Shown: positions 17,520 to 27,024, numbered from the stretch's first letter. The stretch: DNA of 64,000 bases from Haloprofundus marisrubri (GCF_001469955.1 NZ_LOPU01000018.1:436001-500000); one strand, 5' to 3'. A program made the numbers and translations. Notes: a model not told the origin generated them from the letters alone.

Positions 17520-19570
17520 CCTCCCTGCAGACCGAGGATGACGAGCAGTGCGACGAGGCCGAGCGTCAACAGCGCCGCGTAGTTGCTGACCACACCCGTC
17601 TGGATGCGGCGGACGCGACTACCCGACAGCAGACTGACGCTGGAGATGCCGTTGACGACGCCGTCGACGACACCTTGGTCGAACTTGTCCGCGCCGCGGG
17701 AGATGCCGCGAGCGACGTCGTTTGCCAACCAGACCTGATACTCGTCCTGGTAGTAGTTGTTGAACAGTACGTCTTTGGCGCTCCCGAGGCGGTCGGTGTG
17801 TTCGACCGGTTCGGGAACGTTGTACAGCGAGTACGCCAGACCCGCGCCCGCGAGGGCGAGGCCAAGCGACACGGCACCCGAGATGAGCGCCGTACCGAGT
17901 TCACCGCCGACGAGGGTGCCGACGCTGTAGTTGGCGTAGTCGTGCGTGAGTTCGCTGTAGTGCTCGCTGGTGAGACCCGAGGGGCCGTGGGCGAGCCAGT
18001 CGTGCAGGAACTCGATTTCCAGTCCCGTGAGCTTCGCCACCGGCACCATGTTGATGAAGCCAGCGACGACGGCGAGAACGGCGAGGACCGCGAGCGGTCC
18101 TTTGACGTTCCAGCGGACGCCGTGAGGGTTGCGCGCCGTGTCCGTCCGCGGCTTGCCGTGGAAGGTCAAGAAGACCATCCGGAACGTGTAGAAGCCGGTG
18201 AAGAAGACGGCGAGCAGGCCCATCGCCCACGCGGCCAAGAGCAGCGGACTGCCGCCCAGACCGTGGACGAGCGCCTCGTAGAGCACCTCGTCTTTCGACC
18301 AGAAGCCCGAGAACGGGAAGATGCCCGCGAGCGCGAGCGAGCCCGCGAGGAACGTGTAGTACGTCGTGGGCATGCGGTCTTTGAGGCCGCCCATGTCCCA
18401 CATGTTCTCGTTGTGGTGCATCGCGATGATGACCGACCCCGCACCCAAGAACAAGAGCGCCTTGAAGAAGGCGTGTGTCATGAGGTGGAAGGTCGCGGCG
18501 ATGTAGCCGCCCGAACCCAGTGCGAGCATCATATAGCCGTACTGGGAGATGGTCGAGTACGCGAGCACCTGTTTGATTTCGCGCTTGACGACGCCCATCG
18601 TCGCCGCGAACAGGGCGGTGAAGCCACCGACGAAGGCGATGATGGCGAGCGTCGTCGGGGTCAGCGCGTAGAAGCCGTACATCCGGGCGACGAGGTAGAC
18701 GCCAGCGGCGACCATCGTCGCCGCGTGGATGAGCGCCGACACGGGGGTCGGACCCTCCATGGCGTCGGGCAGCCACGTGTGCAGCGGGAACTGCGCGGAC
18801 TTACCCACCACACCACCGAGAACGAGAAGGCCGACGACGGTGAACCACGCCTGCGGGTCGAGGCCGAACAGCGTGTTCACGTCGCCGCCACCCTCGCCGG
18901 CGAGTGCTGCTTCCGCGAGCGCCGGGAAGCTTCCGTCACCCGCGAACGCCGCCGTGCCGAACGTGGCGAAGACGGCGACGACGCCGATGAGGAAGAAGTA
19001 GTCACCGAAGCGCGTGACGAGGAACGCTTTCTTCGCGGCGCTCGGTGGGGCTTCCTCGCGGAACCAGAAGCCGATGAGCAGGTACGAGCAAAGCCCGACC
19101 AACTCGAAGAACATGAACGCCATCAGCAGGTTGTCCGCGACGACGAAGCCGAGCATCGACGCCGAGAACAGGCCGAGACCGGCGTAGTATCGCGGAAGGC
19201 CGGTCTCGCCCTCGTCGTTCATGTATCCAAGCGAGAACACGTGGACGAGGAACGCGACGAGCGTGACGATGAGCAGCATCATCGACGACAACGGGTCGAT
19301 GAGCAGTCCGAACGTCAGTTCGTACGGCAGCGGCGTGCCTTCCATGCCGCCGGCCCACGTGTAGAGTGTCTGTTGATACGTCGTGGCTGTACCAGTAAAG
19401 CCCGCTACCGTCAGTACCGTCCAAATCGAGAGCAGCAACGACCCTGCGGTGGCCGTGATGCCCGCGAGCGCGCCCCCTTTGGGCATATACTTGCCCAAGA
19501 AGAGCGCGACGAGGAACGAGAAGAACGGCAGGAGAACGATTGCCGGAACGAAGTCGAATGCACCTACCAT
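17507..19570 (-). CDS. nuoL: NADH dehydrogenase-like complex subunit L
   Basis: 687 residues, about 16 helices, the largest proton-pumping subunit. HTWLPDAMEGPTPVSALIHA and IKQVLAYSTISQYGYMMLA are the family hallmarks. The ATG giving MVGAFDFVP is chosen; it begins two bases after the nuoK stop. A GTG three codons earlier would overlap nuoK and is less likely. The C-terminal ~130 residues carry the lateral amphipathic region usual for NuoL. Confidence 0.96.
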   Translation of the reverse strand: MVGAFDFVPAIVLLPFFSFLVALFLGKYMPKGGALAGITATAGSLLLSIWTVLTVAGFTGTATTYQQTLYTWAGGMEGTPLPYELTFGLLIDPLSSMMLLIVTLVAFLVHVFSLGYMNDEGETGLPRYYAGLGLFSASMLGFVVADNLLMAFMFFELVGLCSYLLIGFWFREEAPPSAAKKAFLVTRFGDYFFLIGVVAVFATFGTAAFAGDGSFPALAEAALAGEGGGDVNTLFGLDPQAWFTVVGLLVLGGVVGKSAQFPLHTWLPDAMEGPTPVSALIHAATMVAAGVYLVARMYGFYALTPTTLAIIAFVGGFTALFAATMGVVKREIKQVLAYSTISQYGYMMLALGSGGYIAATFHLMTHAFFKALLFLGAGSVIIAMHHNENMWDMGGLKDRMPTTYYTFLAGSLALAGIFPFSGFWSKDEVLYEALVHGLGGSPLLLAAWAMGLLAVFFTGFYTFRMVFLTFHGKPRTDTARNPHGVRWNVKGPLAVLAVLAVVAGFINMVPVAKLTGLEIEFLHDWLAHGPSGLTSEHYSELTHDYANYSVGTLVGGELGTALISGAVSLGLALAGAGLAYSLYNVPEPVEHTDRLGSAKDVLFNNYYQDEYQVWLANDVARGISRGADKFDQGVVDGVVNGISSVSLLSGSRVRRIQTGVVSNYAALLTLGLVALLVILGLQGGWFV

Positions 19571-19572
19571 AG

Positions 19573-19875
19573 TTACCACCTCATCGACGCTGCGTCAGTC
19601 ACGTCCACGTCACCGAAGTTGCGGTAGAGCGTGAGGATGATGCCGATACCGATGGCGACCTCCGCGGCCGCCAGCGCCATCGTGAACAGGCTCAGCGTCT
19701 GGCCCGTTACGTTGCCCCAGTACACCGAGAAGGCGACGAGGTTGATGTTCGCTGCGTTCAGCATCAACTCGACCGACATCAGGAACAAAAGCGCGTTCCG
19801 ACGGGTGAGGATGCCGAACAGACCGATACAGAATATTGCGGCCGCGAGCAGTAGATAGTACTGCGGCGGCACCAT
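19573..19875 (-). CDS. nuoK: NADH dehydrogenase-like complex subunit K
   Basis: 100 residues, three membrane helices, MrpC-like subunit of the membrane arm. The segment LLFLMSVELMLNAANINLVA carries the conserved membrane glutamate essential in this family. The start codon shares one base with the nuoJ2 stop (TGATG). Confidence 0.96.
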   Translation of the reverse strand: MVPPQYYLLLAAAIFCIGLFGILTRRNALLFLMSVELMLNAANINLVAFSVYWGNVTGQTLSLFTMALAAAEVAIGIGIILTLYRNFGDVDVTDAASMRW

Positions 19876-20318
19876 CAGCGGTCACCTCCCGACGAGGCGT
19901 CGCTGGAATCGTAGCCACCGTCCGCTCGCGCGGCGGGACCGCGTCCGCTGCTCGGTTCCCCACCGCTCGTAGGGTCGTCGCTGCGAACGTCCTCGACGAG
20001 CGCCGTCACGACTTCGCCGGCCTCCTCGCGCTTTGCGAGGTAGACGGCGGCGTCGATGGCGACGTCGAGTGCGATGGCCATGATGAGGAACGCCGCGAGG
20101 AAGCCCTCGGCGCTCACTATCTGTTGCTGCAGTTGGTCGGCCGAGATGTCGAACATCGCGTAGCCGATACTGGCGACGATGCTGACGTCGGCGGGGAACC
20201 CTTCGGGGGCCCCGAACTCAGCCTGCAGGAATACGACAGCCATCACGACGAACAGTCCGAGGGCGGCGAGCCCTGGGAGGAAGTTCGAATCGTCGTTCAA
20301 CTGCGGTTTGGTCGTCAT
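19875..20318 (-). CDS. nuoJ2: NADH dehydrogenase-like complex subunit J, second part
   Basis: 147 residues: about two membrane helices (LAALGLFVVMAVVFLQAEF and GFLAAFLIMAIALDVAIDAA) and a hydrophilic tail of ~50 residues rich in Asp, Ser and Gly. In most bacteria NuoJ is one protein of about 170 residues; here it is encoded as two consecutive genes, as known in haloarchaea. Overlaps nuoJ1 by four bases. Confidence 0.88.
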   Translation of the reverse strand: MTTKPQLNDDSNFLPGLAALGLFVVMAVVFLQAEFGAPEGFPADVSIVASIGYAMFDISADQLQQQIVSAEGFLAAFLIMAIALDVAIDAAVYLAKREEAGEVVTALVEDVRSDDPTSGGEPSSGRGPAARADGGYDSSDASSGGDR

Positions 20319-20575
20319 GTGCTACTCACCTCCGGGTCGGTCCGCGTGAGCATCACGGCGAACGTGATGAGAATGAGAACCCCGCCTACGTAGACGAGAA
20401 TCTGCATCGCTGCGAGGAACTCCGCCTGCAGCATCACGTAATGAACCGCGACGCTCAAGAGCGCGCCCCCGAGCAGGAGTGCGGAGTGCCAGATGTCCCG
20501 CACGAGGACGACGCCCAGGCTGCAGCCCACGGTAACGAGGGCGAACAGCGCGAACGCGAGGGTTTCATAAACCAT
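20315..20575 (-). CDS. nuoJ1: NADH dehydrogenase-like complex subunit J, first part
   Basis: 86 residues, three membrane helices, N-terminal half of NuoJ (SALLLGGALLSVAVHYVMLQ then AAMQILVYVGGVLILITFAV, the conserved helix 3 of NuoJ). The ATG is preceded on its strand by AAGGAGAC (20583-20590) at a 7-nt spacing, a clear Shine-Dalgarno sequence; this is the one junction in the operon without overlap (80 nt to nuoI), so translation has to restart here. Confidence 0.92.
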   Translation of the reverse strand: MVYETLAFALFALVTVGCSLGVVLVRDIWHSALLLGGALLSVAVHYVMLQAEFLAAMQILVYVGGVLILITFAVMLTRTDPEVSST

Positions 20576-20655
20576 TGTGTGTGTCTCCTTGAGGTATCCG
20601 TTTGAAGGTTTCGAGAACGTGCGACGCGCCCGACTTCGGGCGCTTCGCTCTCGAT

Positions 20656-21117
20656 TTACTGGTAGTCGACCTCGCCGTCTCCCTCGCCGACCCACGCGTC
20701 CCGGTCGGGGTTGCGCGAGTTGAGGGGGTCGATTCCTTTGTACCAGGGGACGTTCTTGAGCTGTTCTTTGTTGTAGACGAACTCGTTTTTCGTGTCCGCC
20801 GTGAACTCGAAGTTCTGCGTGAGCAGGATGGCGTCGACGGGGCAGACCTCCTCACAGAGTCGGCAGTAGATACACTGGCCGATGTGGAGGTTGTACTGCT
20901 CGCCGTTGCGTTTGTCGTCTTGGACGATCTGAATCGTATCGTTCGGACAGACGTTTTCGCACTGACGACACCAGATACAGCGCTCTTGGCTGAACTTGTG
21001 AACGCCACGGAACCGCGGACTCACCTCGGGGGCGACGTCCGGGTATTCGACGGTGAACGTCTGGCCGTCGAGGGCGTGTTTCATCGTCGTTGCCATCGAT
21101 TTCAGGATTCCAATCAT
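20656..21117 (-). CDS. nuoI: NADH dehydrogenase-like complex subunit I (2x[4Fe-4S])
   Basis: 153 residues, peripheral-arm ferredoxin-like subunit. Two motifs, CIWCRQCENVCP and CIYCRLCEEVCP, bind the two [4Fe-4S] clusters that pass electrons to NuoB. Start codon overlaps the nuoH stop by four bases. Confidence 0.97.
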   Translation of the reverse strand: MIGILKSMATTMKHALDGQTFTVEYPDVAPEVSPRFRGVHKFSQERCIWCRQCENVCPNDTIQIVQDDKRNGEQYNLHIGQCIYCRLCEEVCPVDAILLTQNFEFTADTKNEFVYNKEQLKNVPWYKGIDPLNSRNPDRDAWVGEGDGEVDYQ

Positions 21118-22196
21118 ACTATCACTCCCACGATGATGGCCGTGAGAACCAGGTTAGCGAAGGAGAGCACGAGCATCCCCTTCCAACCGATGTCGAGTAG
21201 CTGGTCGATACGGACGCGCGGAATCGCCGAGCGCGCCCACTGCGTGAGCAGGAACACCGCCCAGATTTTGATGAGGAACCAGACGAAGCCTGGAATCACT
21301 TCGAGTGCCGCGATGGGCGCGGCCGGGCCGCCGAGGAACAGCGTCGCGATGAGCGCCCCACCCAGGAAGATGTGCAGGAACTCCCCGAGGTAGAACAGCA
21401 CGAAGTAGACGCTGGAGTACTCGGTCTGGTATCCGGCGACGATTTCGGTCGGCGCTTCCGGAATGTCGAACGGGTTGCGGCCGACTTCCGCCATGTTGGC
21501 GACGAGGAACAGCACGAACGCGAACGGGTTGACGAACGCGAACCACTGCGGAATCGTCAGTGCGGGCGTAATCGAGATGAGCGCCTCGCGCTGAACAGCG
21601 ACGATTTCACTCATCTGGAGCGTGCCGGTGAAGATAACGACCGACGCCGCCGTGACGATAAGCGGAATCTCGTAGGCGATGTTCTGTGCGACGGCGCGAA
21701 GGCCGCCCATCAGCGAGTACTTGTTGTTCGACGCGTAGCCGCCCATCACGAGCGACAGCGACGCGATGGAGGCGACGGCGAACGCGAACACCAGTCCCGT
21801 CTCGGGGTCGGCCAGTTGAATCCCACTGCCCATCGGAATGACTGCGAAGCCGAGCAGTGCCGACGCCGGCAGGATGATGGGTGCGAGGTCCCACGCCGGG
21901 CGGTCGACGCCCTCGGGAACGATGAGTTCCTTCGAGAGCAGTCGCACCGCGTCGGCGATGATGATGAACAGGCCGAACGGCCCGATACGGTTGACTGCGA
22001 TACGGTCGGTGAACGCGGCGGTAATCTTCCGCTTGGCCCACGGGCCGGCGACGGCGGTCATCGCCAGCATGATGTTGGCGATGAGAAACGCCGCGATGAG
22101 TCCGCCGACGACCTGCCCGAGCAACCCGTCACCGAGGCCGATGAGGTTTGCGATGCGTTCGGGCAGCAGAATCGGTCCTTGCTGCAGCGGCGTCAT
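21114..22196 (-). CDS. nuoH: NADH dehydrogenase-like complex subunit H
   Basis: 360 residues, about eight to nine helices, the membrane subunit forming the quinone entry site. GPFGLFIIIADAVRLLSKE and NPFDIPEAPTEIVAGYQTEY are the conserved cytoplasmic loops. Overlaps nuoCD by four bases. Confidence 0.97.
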   Translation of the reverse strand: MTPLQQGPILLPERIANLIGLGDGLLGQVVGGLIAAFLIANIMLAMTAVAGPWAKRKITAAFTDRIAVNRIGPFGLFIIIADAVRLLSKELIVPEGVDRPAWDLAPIILPASALLGFAVIPMGSGIQLADPETGLVFAFAVASIASLSLVMGGYASNNKYSLMGGLRAVAQNIAYEIPLIVTAASVVIFTGTLQMSEIVAVQREALISITPALTIPQWFAFVNPFAFVLFLVANMAEVGRNPFDIPEAPTEIVAGYQTEYSSVYFVLFYLGEFLHIFLGGALIATLFLGGPAAPIAALEVIPGFVWFLIKIWAVFLLTQWARSAIPRVRIDQLLDIGWKGMLVLSFANLVLTAIIVGVIV

Positions 22197-23863
22197 CGGT
22201 CGACCTCACCGAGCACGATGTCGAGGCTGCCGAGCGACGCGACCATGTCGGGCACGTACTCGCCGTTCGACATCTCCGGCAGCGTCTGGAGGTTCGAGAA
22301 ACACGGGCTCCGAATCTTGAAGCGCGCGGGTTTCTCGGTTCCATCGGCGCGGATGTAGATGCCGAGTTCGCCTTTCGCGCCTTCGACGGCGCGGTAGATT
22401 TCGGTGTCGTCGTCCGGGCGCAGGGTCCGCGGCACGTTCGCCTGGATGTTCCGCTCGTCTTCGGGCCAGTCTTCGAGGATGTCGACACACTGCTCGATGA
22501 TTTTCGCGGACTCCTCGACCTCGTTCATCCGAACGAGCAGTCGCGAGAAGTTGTCGCAGCCGTCTTCGACGCAGACGTCCCAGTCGAGGTTCTCGTAGTA
22601 GCCGTAGGGGTCGTCGCGGCGAAGGTCGTAGTCGACACCCGAGCCACGAAGCACCGGTCCCGTCGCGCCGTAGCTCTTGGCGACTTCCGGGGGAAGCACG
22701 CCCGTACCGATGGTGCGTGCCTGCAGAATCTCGTTGCCGGTGATGAGGTCGTGGAACTCCTCGAGCGCTTCGGGCAACTCCTCGAGGAAGTCGCGGGTTT
22801 TGTCGAAGAACTCGTCTCGCGGCTCCGGGAGGTCCCAGACGACGCCGCCGAGGCGGAAGTAGTTGAACATCAGCCGCTGACCGGTGAGGTCTTCGAGGAT
22901 GTTCTGTACTTTCTCGCGCTCGCGGATGCCGTACATGAAGATGGCGGTGAAGTCACCGTAGACGTCGAGTGCGAACGTCGCAACCGCCAGCATGTGTGCG
23001 GCGATACGACAGAGTTCCGCGCCCATCGTCCGGATGACCTGCGCGTACTCGGGAACCTCGATGTCCGCGAGGTCCTCGGCCGCGCGGGCGTACGCCCACT
23101 CGTTGAGCAGTCCCGCCGAGATGTAGTCCCAGCGGTCCGGGTACGGCATAATCTGGTAGCGGTACGTGCCGTTCTGACACATCTGCTCCTCGCAGCGGTG
23201 GAGGTAGCCGATGTCGGGGTCGACGTCGGCGACCTGTTCGCCGTCGAGCGTCGCCTTCAGGTGCAGCACCCCGTGGGTCGCCGGGTGGTGCGGTCCGATG
23301 TTGAGGTACATCGTCTCGGAGTCCTGGTCGTCGCGGTGGTCCTCCTGAAGCGGATTCGCACCTTCCCGGAGCGAGACGACCTGAGGACGCTCCTGGTCGT
23401 AGTCCATCGACAGCGGGTGCCCCTGCCACGTGTCCGGCAGGAGGATACGCCGCAGGTCGGGGTGACCTTCGTAGTCGATACCGACGAGGTCGTACGCTTC
23501 ACGCTCGTGCCAATCTGCCGTTCTGAACACCGGTTCGGCCGACTGGCTCACCGGGTTGTCCTTGGCCGTCGGCACGACGACGCTGACTTCCTGCGTCGCG
23601 TCGTCGAACTTCTTCAGGTGGTAGATGGACTCGTAGCGGTCCGCCCGTTCCTCGGCGGTGACACACGAGAGGTGGTCGAAGCCCGCCTCGTTTTTGAGCA
23701 GCGAGAGCGTCTCCTGAACCGCGTCCGGTGGGATGACGTATCCCGGTGCGTTGATGTGCTCTTCGCGTCCGATGACGAGGTCGCCGAGCAGGTCGGCAAT
23801 CTCGTCGGCACTGTGGCGCTGGACGCCAGCGCTGTCACGGTCTTTCGGTCGTTCCAGACTCAT
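22193..23863 (-). CDS. nuoCD: NADH dehydrogenase-like complex subunits C and D, fused
   Basis: 556 residues. Residues ~1-155 are the NuoC domain (the segment ending PDLRRILLPDTWQGHPL), and ~165-556 are the NuoD 49-kDa domain with NIGPHHPATHGVLHL, which lines the quinone cavity. Fusion of C and D is seen in some bacteria and is usual in haloarchaea. Overlaps nuoB by four bases. Confidence 0.96.
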   Translation of the reverse strand: MSLERPKDRDSAGVQRHSADEIADLLGDLVIGREEHINAPGYVIPPDAVQETLSLLKNEAGFDHLSCVTAEERADRYESIYHLKKFDDATQEVSVVVPTAKDNPVSQSAEPVFRTADWHEREAYDLVGIDYEGHPDLRRILLPDTWQGHPLSMDYDQERPQVVSLREGANPLQEDHRDDQDSETMYLNIGPHHPATHGVLHLKATLDGEQVADVDPDIGYLHRCEEQMCQNGTYRYQIMPYPDRWDYISAGLLNEWAYARAAEDLADIEVPEYAQVIRTMGAELCRIAAHMLAVATFALDVYGDFTAIFMYGIREREKVQNILEDLTGQRLMFNYFRLGGVVWDLPEPRDEFFDKTRDFLEELPEALEEFHDLITGNEILQARTIGTGVLPPEVAKSYGATGPVLRGSGVDYDLRRDDPYGYYENLDWDVCVEDGCDNFSRLLVRMNEVEESAKIIEQCVDILEDWPEDERNIQANVPRTLRPDDDTEIYRAVEGAKGELGIYIRADGTEKPARFKIRSPCFSNLQTLPEMSNGEYVPDMVASLGSLDIVLGEVDR

Positions 23864-24558
23864 GGTGAATCGGCCCAGTTGTACCGCATCACGAGGTCGT
23901 CGGTGTCGATTTCCTTGGCGAGTTGGTCGACGACTTCGTCACGTTCGAGGTCGCCGAACTGTTCGAGTTCGTACGGCTTGACGACGACCGGCGAACTCTC
24001 GCCGTTGGCGATGCGCTCTTGGAGTTTCACGACGCCGTAGATGAGTGCTTCCGGGCGCGGGGGACAACCGGGGATGTGGATGTCCACCGGGATGACCTCC
24101 TCTGCGCCCTTGACGACGTTGTAGCCCTCCTGGAACGGGCCGCCCGAAATCGTACAGGAGCCCATGCCGACGACGAACTTCGGTTCGGGCATCTGGTCGT
24201 AGACGCGCTTCATCCGCGGCGCGAACTTCGAGACGATGGTGCCGGGCACGATGATGACGTCGGCCTGTCGGGGCGACGCACGTGGTACACCCGACCCGAA
24301 TCGGTCGAGGTCGTGTTTCACCGCGTAGGTGTGCATCATCTCGATGCTGCAGCAGGCGATACCGAACTGCAGCATGAACATCGAGGAGCCACGAACCCAG
24401 TTCATGAACTTATCGAACTTCGTGAGGATGAACGGTGACGACCCGAACGCTTCCCGAAGCTTCGAGTTGAACCGGTCGTCTGCGCCCGCCATGCGGGCGT
24501 CGCGGGTCTCGGTCAGTACTTGTGAATCGTCTGTGACGAATGGCTGGTCGCTACTCAT
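23860..24558 (-). CDS. nuoB: NADH dehydrogenase-like complex subunit B
   Basis: 232 residues with a ~50-residue hydrophilic N-terminal extension. The terminal [4Fe-4S] cluster N2 ligands are visible as FGIACCSIEM, GMGSCTISGGPF and IPGCPPRPEA. It passes electrons from NuoI to quinone. Overlaps nuoA by four bases. Confidence 0.97.
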   Translation of the reverse strand: MSSDQPFVTDDSQVLTETRDARMAGADDRFNSKLREAFGSSPFILTKFDKFMNWVRGSSMFMLQFGIACCSIEMMHTYAVKHDLDRFGSGVPRASPRQADVIIVPGTIVSKFAPRMKRVYDQMPEPKFVVGMGSCTISGGPFQEGYNVVKGAEEVIPVDIHIPGCPPRPEALIYGVVKLQERIANGESSPVVVKPYELEQFGDLERDEVVDQLAKEIDTDDLVMRYNWADSP

Positions 24559-24968
24559 GATTGCCTCTCAGTCTTCCGACGGGTCGCACGTGGGCTTTTG
24601 ACCCACTCGACCGCGCCGTTGCGCCACGCCCAGAGGAGACCGACGACGAGGATGCCGACGAAAACGAGCATCGGCGTCAACACCGCACCGAGACTGACAC
24701 CCTGCTCCAGCGCGGAGCGATAGATGACGGTCCAGGGGAAGATGAGGACGGTTTCGATGTCGAAGACGACGAACAGCAGCGCAACCATGTAATACTGAAT
24801 GTTAAACTGGATGCGCGCGGTCCCCGTCGGAATCTCACCGCTCTCGTAGGTGGCGCTCTTTCCTTGTTCCGGCACACTCGGACGGAGTAACGACGACACC
24901 GCCATCATCCCAATCGGGATGCCGATGCCGACAACCGCCAATGCGCCGATGGCTATCCATGGATTCAT
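24555..24968 (-). CDS. nuoA: NADH dehydrogenase-like complex subunit A
   Basis: 137 residues, three membrane helices, with the NuoA signature around the loop SGEIPTGTARIQFNIQYYMV and the conserved FDIETV motif in the second helix. First gene of the eleven-gene operon A-B-CD-H-I-J1-J2-K-L-M-N. No nuoE, nuoF or nuoG is present, so the NADH-oxidising module is absent from this locus and the electron donor must be another carrier. Confidence 0.96.
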   Translation of the reverse strand: MNPWIAIGALAVVGIGIPIGMMAVSSLLRPSVPEQGKSATYESGEIPTGTARIQFNIQYYMVALLFVVFDIETVLIFPWTVIYRSALEQGVSLGAVLTPMLVFVGILVVGLLWAWRNGAVEWVKSPRATRRKTERQS

Positions 24969-25006
24969 ACCGGAGTTTCCAACGTGCGGCGCTTGGGTGT
25001 GCTACC

Positions 25007-25014
25007 CTATAAGC
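25007..25014 (-). promoter_or_regulatory. TATA box of the nuo operon
   Basis: On the minus strand CTTATAGG lies ~40 nt upstream of the nuoA ATG. A start of transcription near 24983 would give a leader of roughly 15 nt. It is the only strong AT-rich element upstream of the operon and all junctions within the operon are tight, so it likely drives all eleven genes. Confidence 0.65.
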
Positions 25015-25100
25015 GTTGATTGTTGCTTTCTCTGCCGAAAACGAGGGCGTCGAATGCCGACGAGACGATTCGGGCCGAAGCGGTGGGCGACGCGTCCGTA

Positions 25101-25718
25101 TTATCCCTTTCGGCCCCTGTAGCCGTCCAGTCCGAGTCGGTGGAGTTCCCGTGATGCGGTTGCGACCTCTCCTTGCAGTCCGTCGTGGTAGTCGACTAGT
25201 CTGTCTACAAGTTCTTCGTGCGCACGTGAGAGAATCTGCCCCGCCGACAGCCCGGCGTTGAACGATTTTCCGGCGTCGACAGCGACTATCGGCGCACCTG
25301 TGGGCATCCCGATGACCGAGTCCACCGACTTCTCCTGCACCGGAACGCCGATAACTGGGAGGGGGTAGGCGATGGACGCGGTCATGTTCGGCAGGTCCGC
25401 GGACTTCCCGCCCGCGCCAGCGATGATGACTTCGACGCCGCGCGCGGCGGCCGTCTCCCCGTAGGCGTACATCAACTCCGGCGTCCGGTGCGCCGAAACG
25501 ACGTAGCTCTCGAAGGTAAAACGCGCGTCGGGAGCGCTCTCGTAGTCGGTTTGCTCCTCGAAGCCTAGCGTTTCGAGCGCTTCGTACGCACCGGCCATCA
25601 CGTCGAGGTCCGAGTCCGACCCCATGATGATGCCCACGTCGGGGGTCTCCTCCGGTGGTTTCTCCTGCTCTGCCTCCGCTTCCAACTGGTCGATGAGTTC
25701 CTGTATCTCGTCGGTCAT
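25101..25718 (-). CDS. purE: N5-carboxyaminoimidazole ribonucleotide mutase
   Basis: 205 residues, cytoplasmic, de novo purine synthesis: converts N5-CAIR made by PurK to CAIR. Class I motifs are visible: GIIMGSDSDLDVM, SYVVSAHRTPE and IIAGAGGKSADLPNMTAS. The start MTDEIQEL is chosen because it overlaps the purK stop by four bases (ATGA); a ~35-residue acidic N-terminal extension precedes the fold. The C-terminal ~45 residues extend beyond the usual bacterial length, as in haloarchaeal PurE. Confidence 0.96.
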   Translation of the reverse strand: MTDEIQELIDQLEAEAEQEKPPEETPDVGIIMGSDSDLDVMAGAYEALETLGFEEQTDYESAPDARFTFESYVVSAHRTPELMYAYGETAAARGVEVIIAGAGGKSADLPNMTASIAYPLPVIGVPVQEKSVDSVIGMPTGAPIVAVDAGKSFNAGLSAGQILSRAHEELVDRLVDYHDGLQGEVATASRELHRLGLDGYRGRKG

Positions 25719-26905
25719 CGTCCTCTCTCCGGACTGTCTCCGCCGTCTGCAAAACACAGTTCGTCGACGACGCTGCGCGCCGTCTCCAACAGGTCGTCGG
25801 TCGTCACATCCTCGTCTCGCTTCTCGTCATCGACGAGCGTTACGTGGCCCATCTTCCGAAGCGGGCGGACTTCGTGTTTGCCGTACCAGTGCAGCCCCGA
25901 ACCCGGCGTCGACAGTGCGTGTTCGACACCCTCCAACGTCGCCGGCTGGGACTCCTCTACGTCGCCGAGAAGGTTTGCGCTGACGGCGATGCCACGGCGC
26001 TTTGTCGCACCCAACGGCCATCCGAGTACCGAGCGAGCGTGCTGTTCGAACTGCGAAGTCAGTGCGCCCTCGATGGTCCAGTGGCCCGAGTTGTGTGGGC
26101 GCGGCGCGATTTCGTTCACGGAAATCCCCCCCTCGGACTCGAACAGTTCGATACCGAAGACGCCGCGGCCGTCGAGCAACGAGAGTACGTCGTGGGCGAC
26201 GTCTTCGGCGCGTTCTCGAACGTCGTCGGAGGTCCGTGCAGGAACGACCGTCTCGCGTAGAATCTCGTCTTCGTGGACGTTCTCACCCGCGGGGAACGTT
26301 TTCAACTCGTCGTCGCCGCGGACGGCGATAACGGAGAGTTCGCGTTCGAAGTCGACGAACGACTCGGCCATCGCGGGCGCACCGCCGAGTTCCGCGAGTG
26401 CGTCTTCGGCCTCGTCGACGGAGTGGACCGGCACGTTCCCGCGGCCGTCGTAGCCGCCGGTTCGTGCCTTCAGCATCACTGCCCCGAACTCCTCGACAGC
26501 GGCCTCCAAGTCAGAAACGTCGTCGACGCGGCGGAACGGCGGAACGGGAACGCCGGCGTCCTCCAAGGTTTGCTTCTGGACGAGTTTGTCCTGAATCGTT
26601 CGCAGTGTCTCCGGCGATGGGTGGACGGCGACGCCGTACTCGTCTCGAACGGATTCGAGCACGTCGGGGTCAGCCAGTTCTATCTCGAACGTCAGCACGT
26701 CGGCGCGTTCGGCGAGTTCGCGGACGCCTTCGGGGTCGTCGAACGAGCCTTCGACCTGTTCGGCGACGGCCGACGCCGGACAGTCGGGCGTCGGGTCGAG
26801 AGCGACGACGTCGACGCCGAGCGGTGCGGCCGCCTCCGCCAGCATCCGGCCGAGTTGGCCCCCACCGACGACGCCGATGGTCGGACCGGGAAGCGTGATA
26901 ATCAC
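25715..26905 (-). CDS. purK: 5-(carboxyamino)imidazole ribonucleotide synthase
   Basis: 396 residues, ATP-grasp enzyme that carboxylates AIR using ATP and bicarbonate. N-terminal preATP-grasp motif GVVGGGQLGRMLAEAA, ATP-grasp centre with KARTGGYDGRGN, and NEIAPRPHNSGHWT near the metal site. First gene of a purK-purE operon. TTTATG on the transcribed strand ~27 nt upstream supports a leaderless ATG at 26905. Confidence 0.96.
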   Translation of the reverse strand: MIITLPGPTIGVVGGGQLGRMLAEAAAPLGVDVVALDPTPDCPASAVAEQVEGSFDDPEGVRELAERADVLTFEIELADPDVLESVRDEYGVAVHPSPETLRTIQDKLVQKQTLEDAGVPVPPFRRVDDVSDLEAAVEEFGAVMLKARTGGYDGRGNVPVHSVDEAEDALAELGGAPAMAESFVDFERELSVIAVRGDDELKTFPAGENVHEDEILRETVVPARTSDDVRERAEDVAHDVLSLLDGRGVFGIELFESEGGISVNEIAPRPHNSGHWTIEGALTSQFEQHARSVLGWPLGATKRRGIAVSANLLGDVEESQPATLEGVEHALSTPGSGLHWYGKHEVRPLRKMGHVTLVDDEKRDEDVTTDDLLETARSVVDELCFADGGDSPERGR

Positions 26906-27024
26906 GGTCGCTCGGTTGTGGACGTTACTGCATAAACGTTGCTCACTTCTGGAGAGGATAGGCAGGAACGTGGATAAATCGGGCGTAGGAGAGATGGCGG
27001 CCGTCTCAGTTCAGGGCGACCCGC

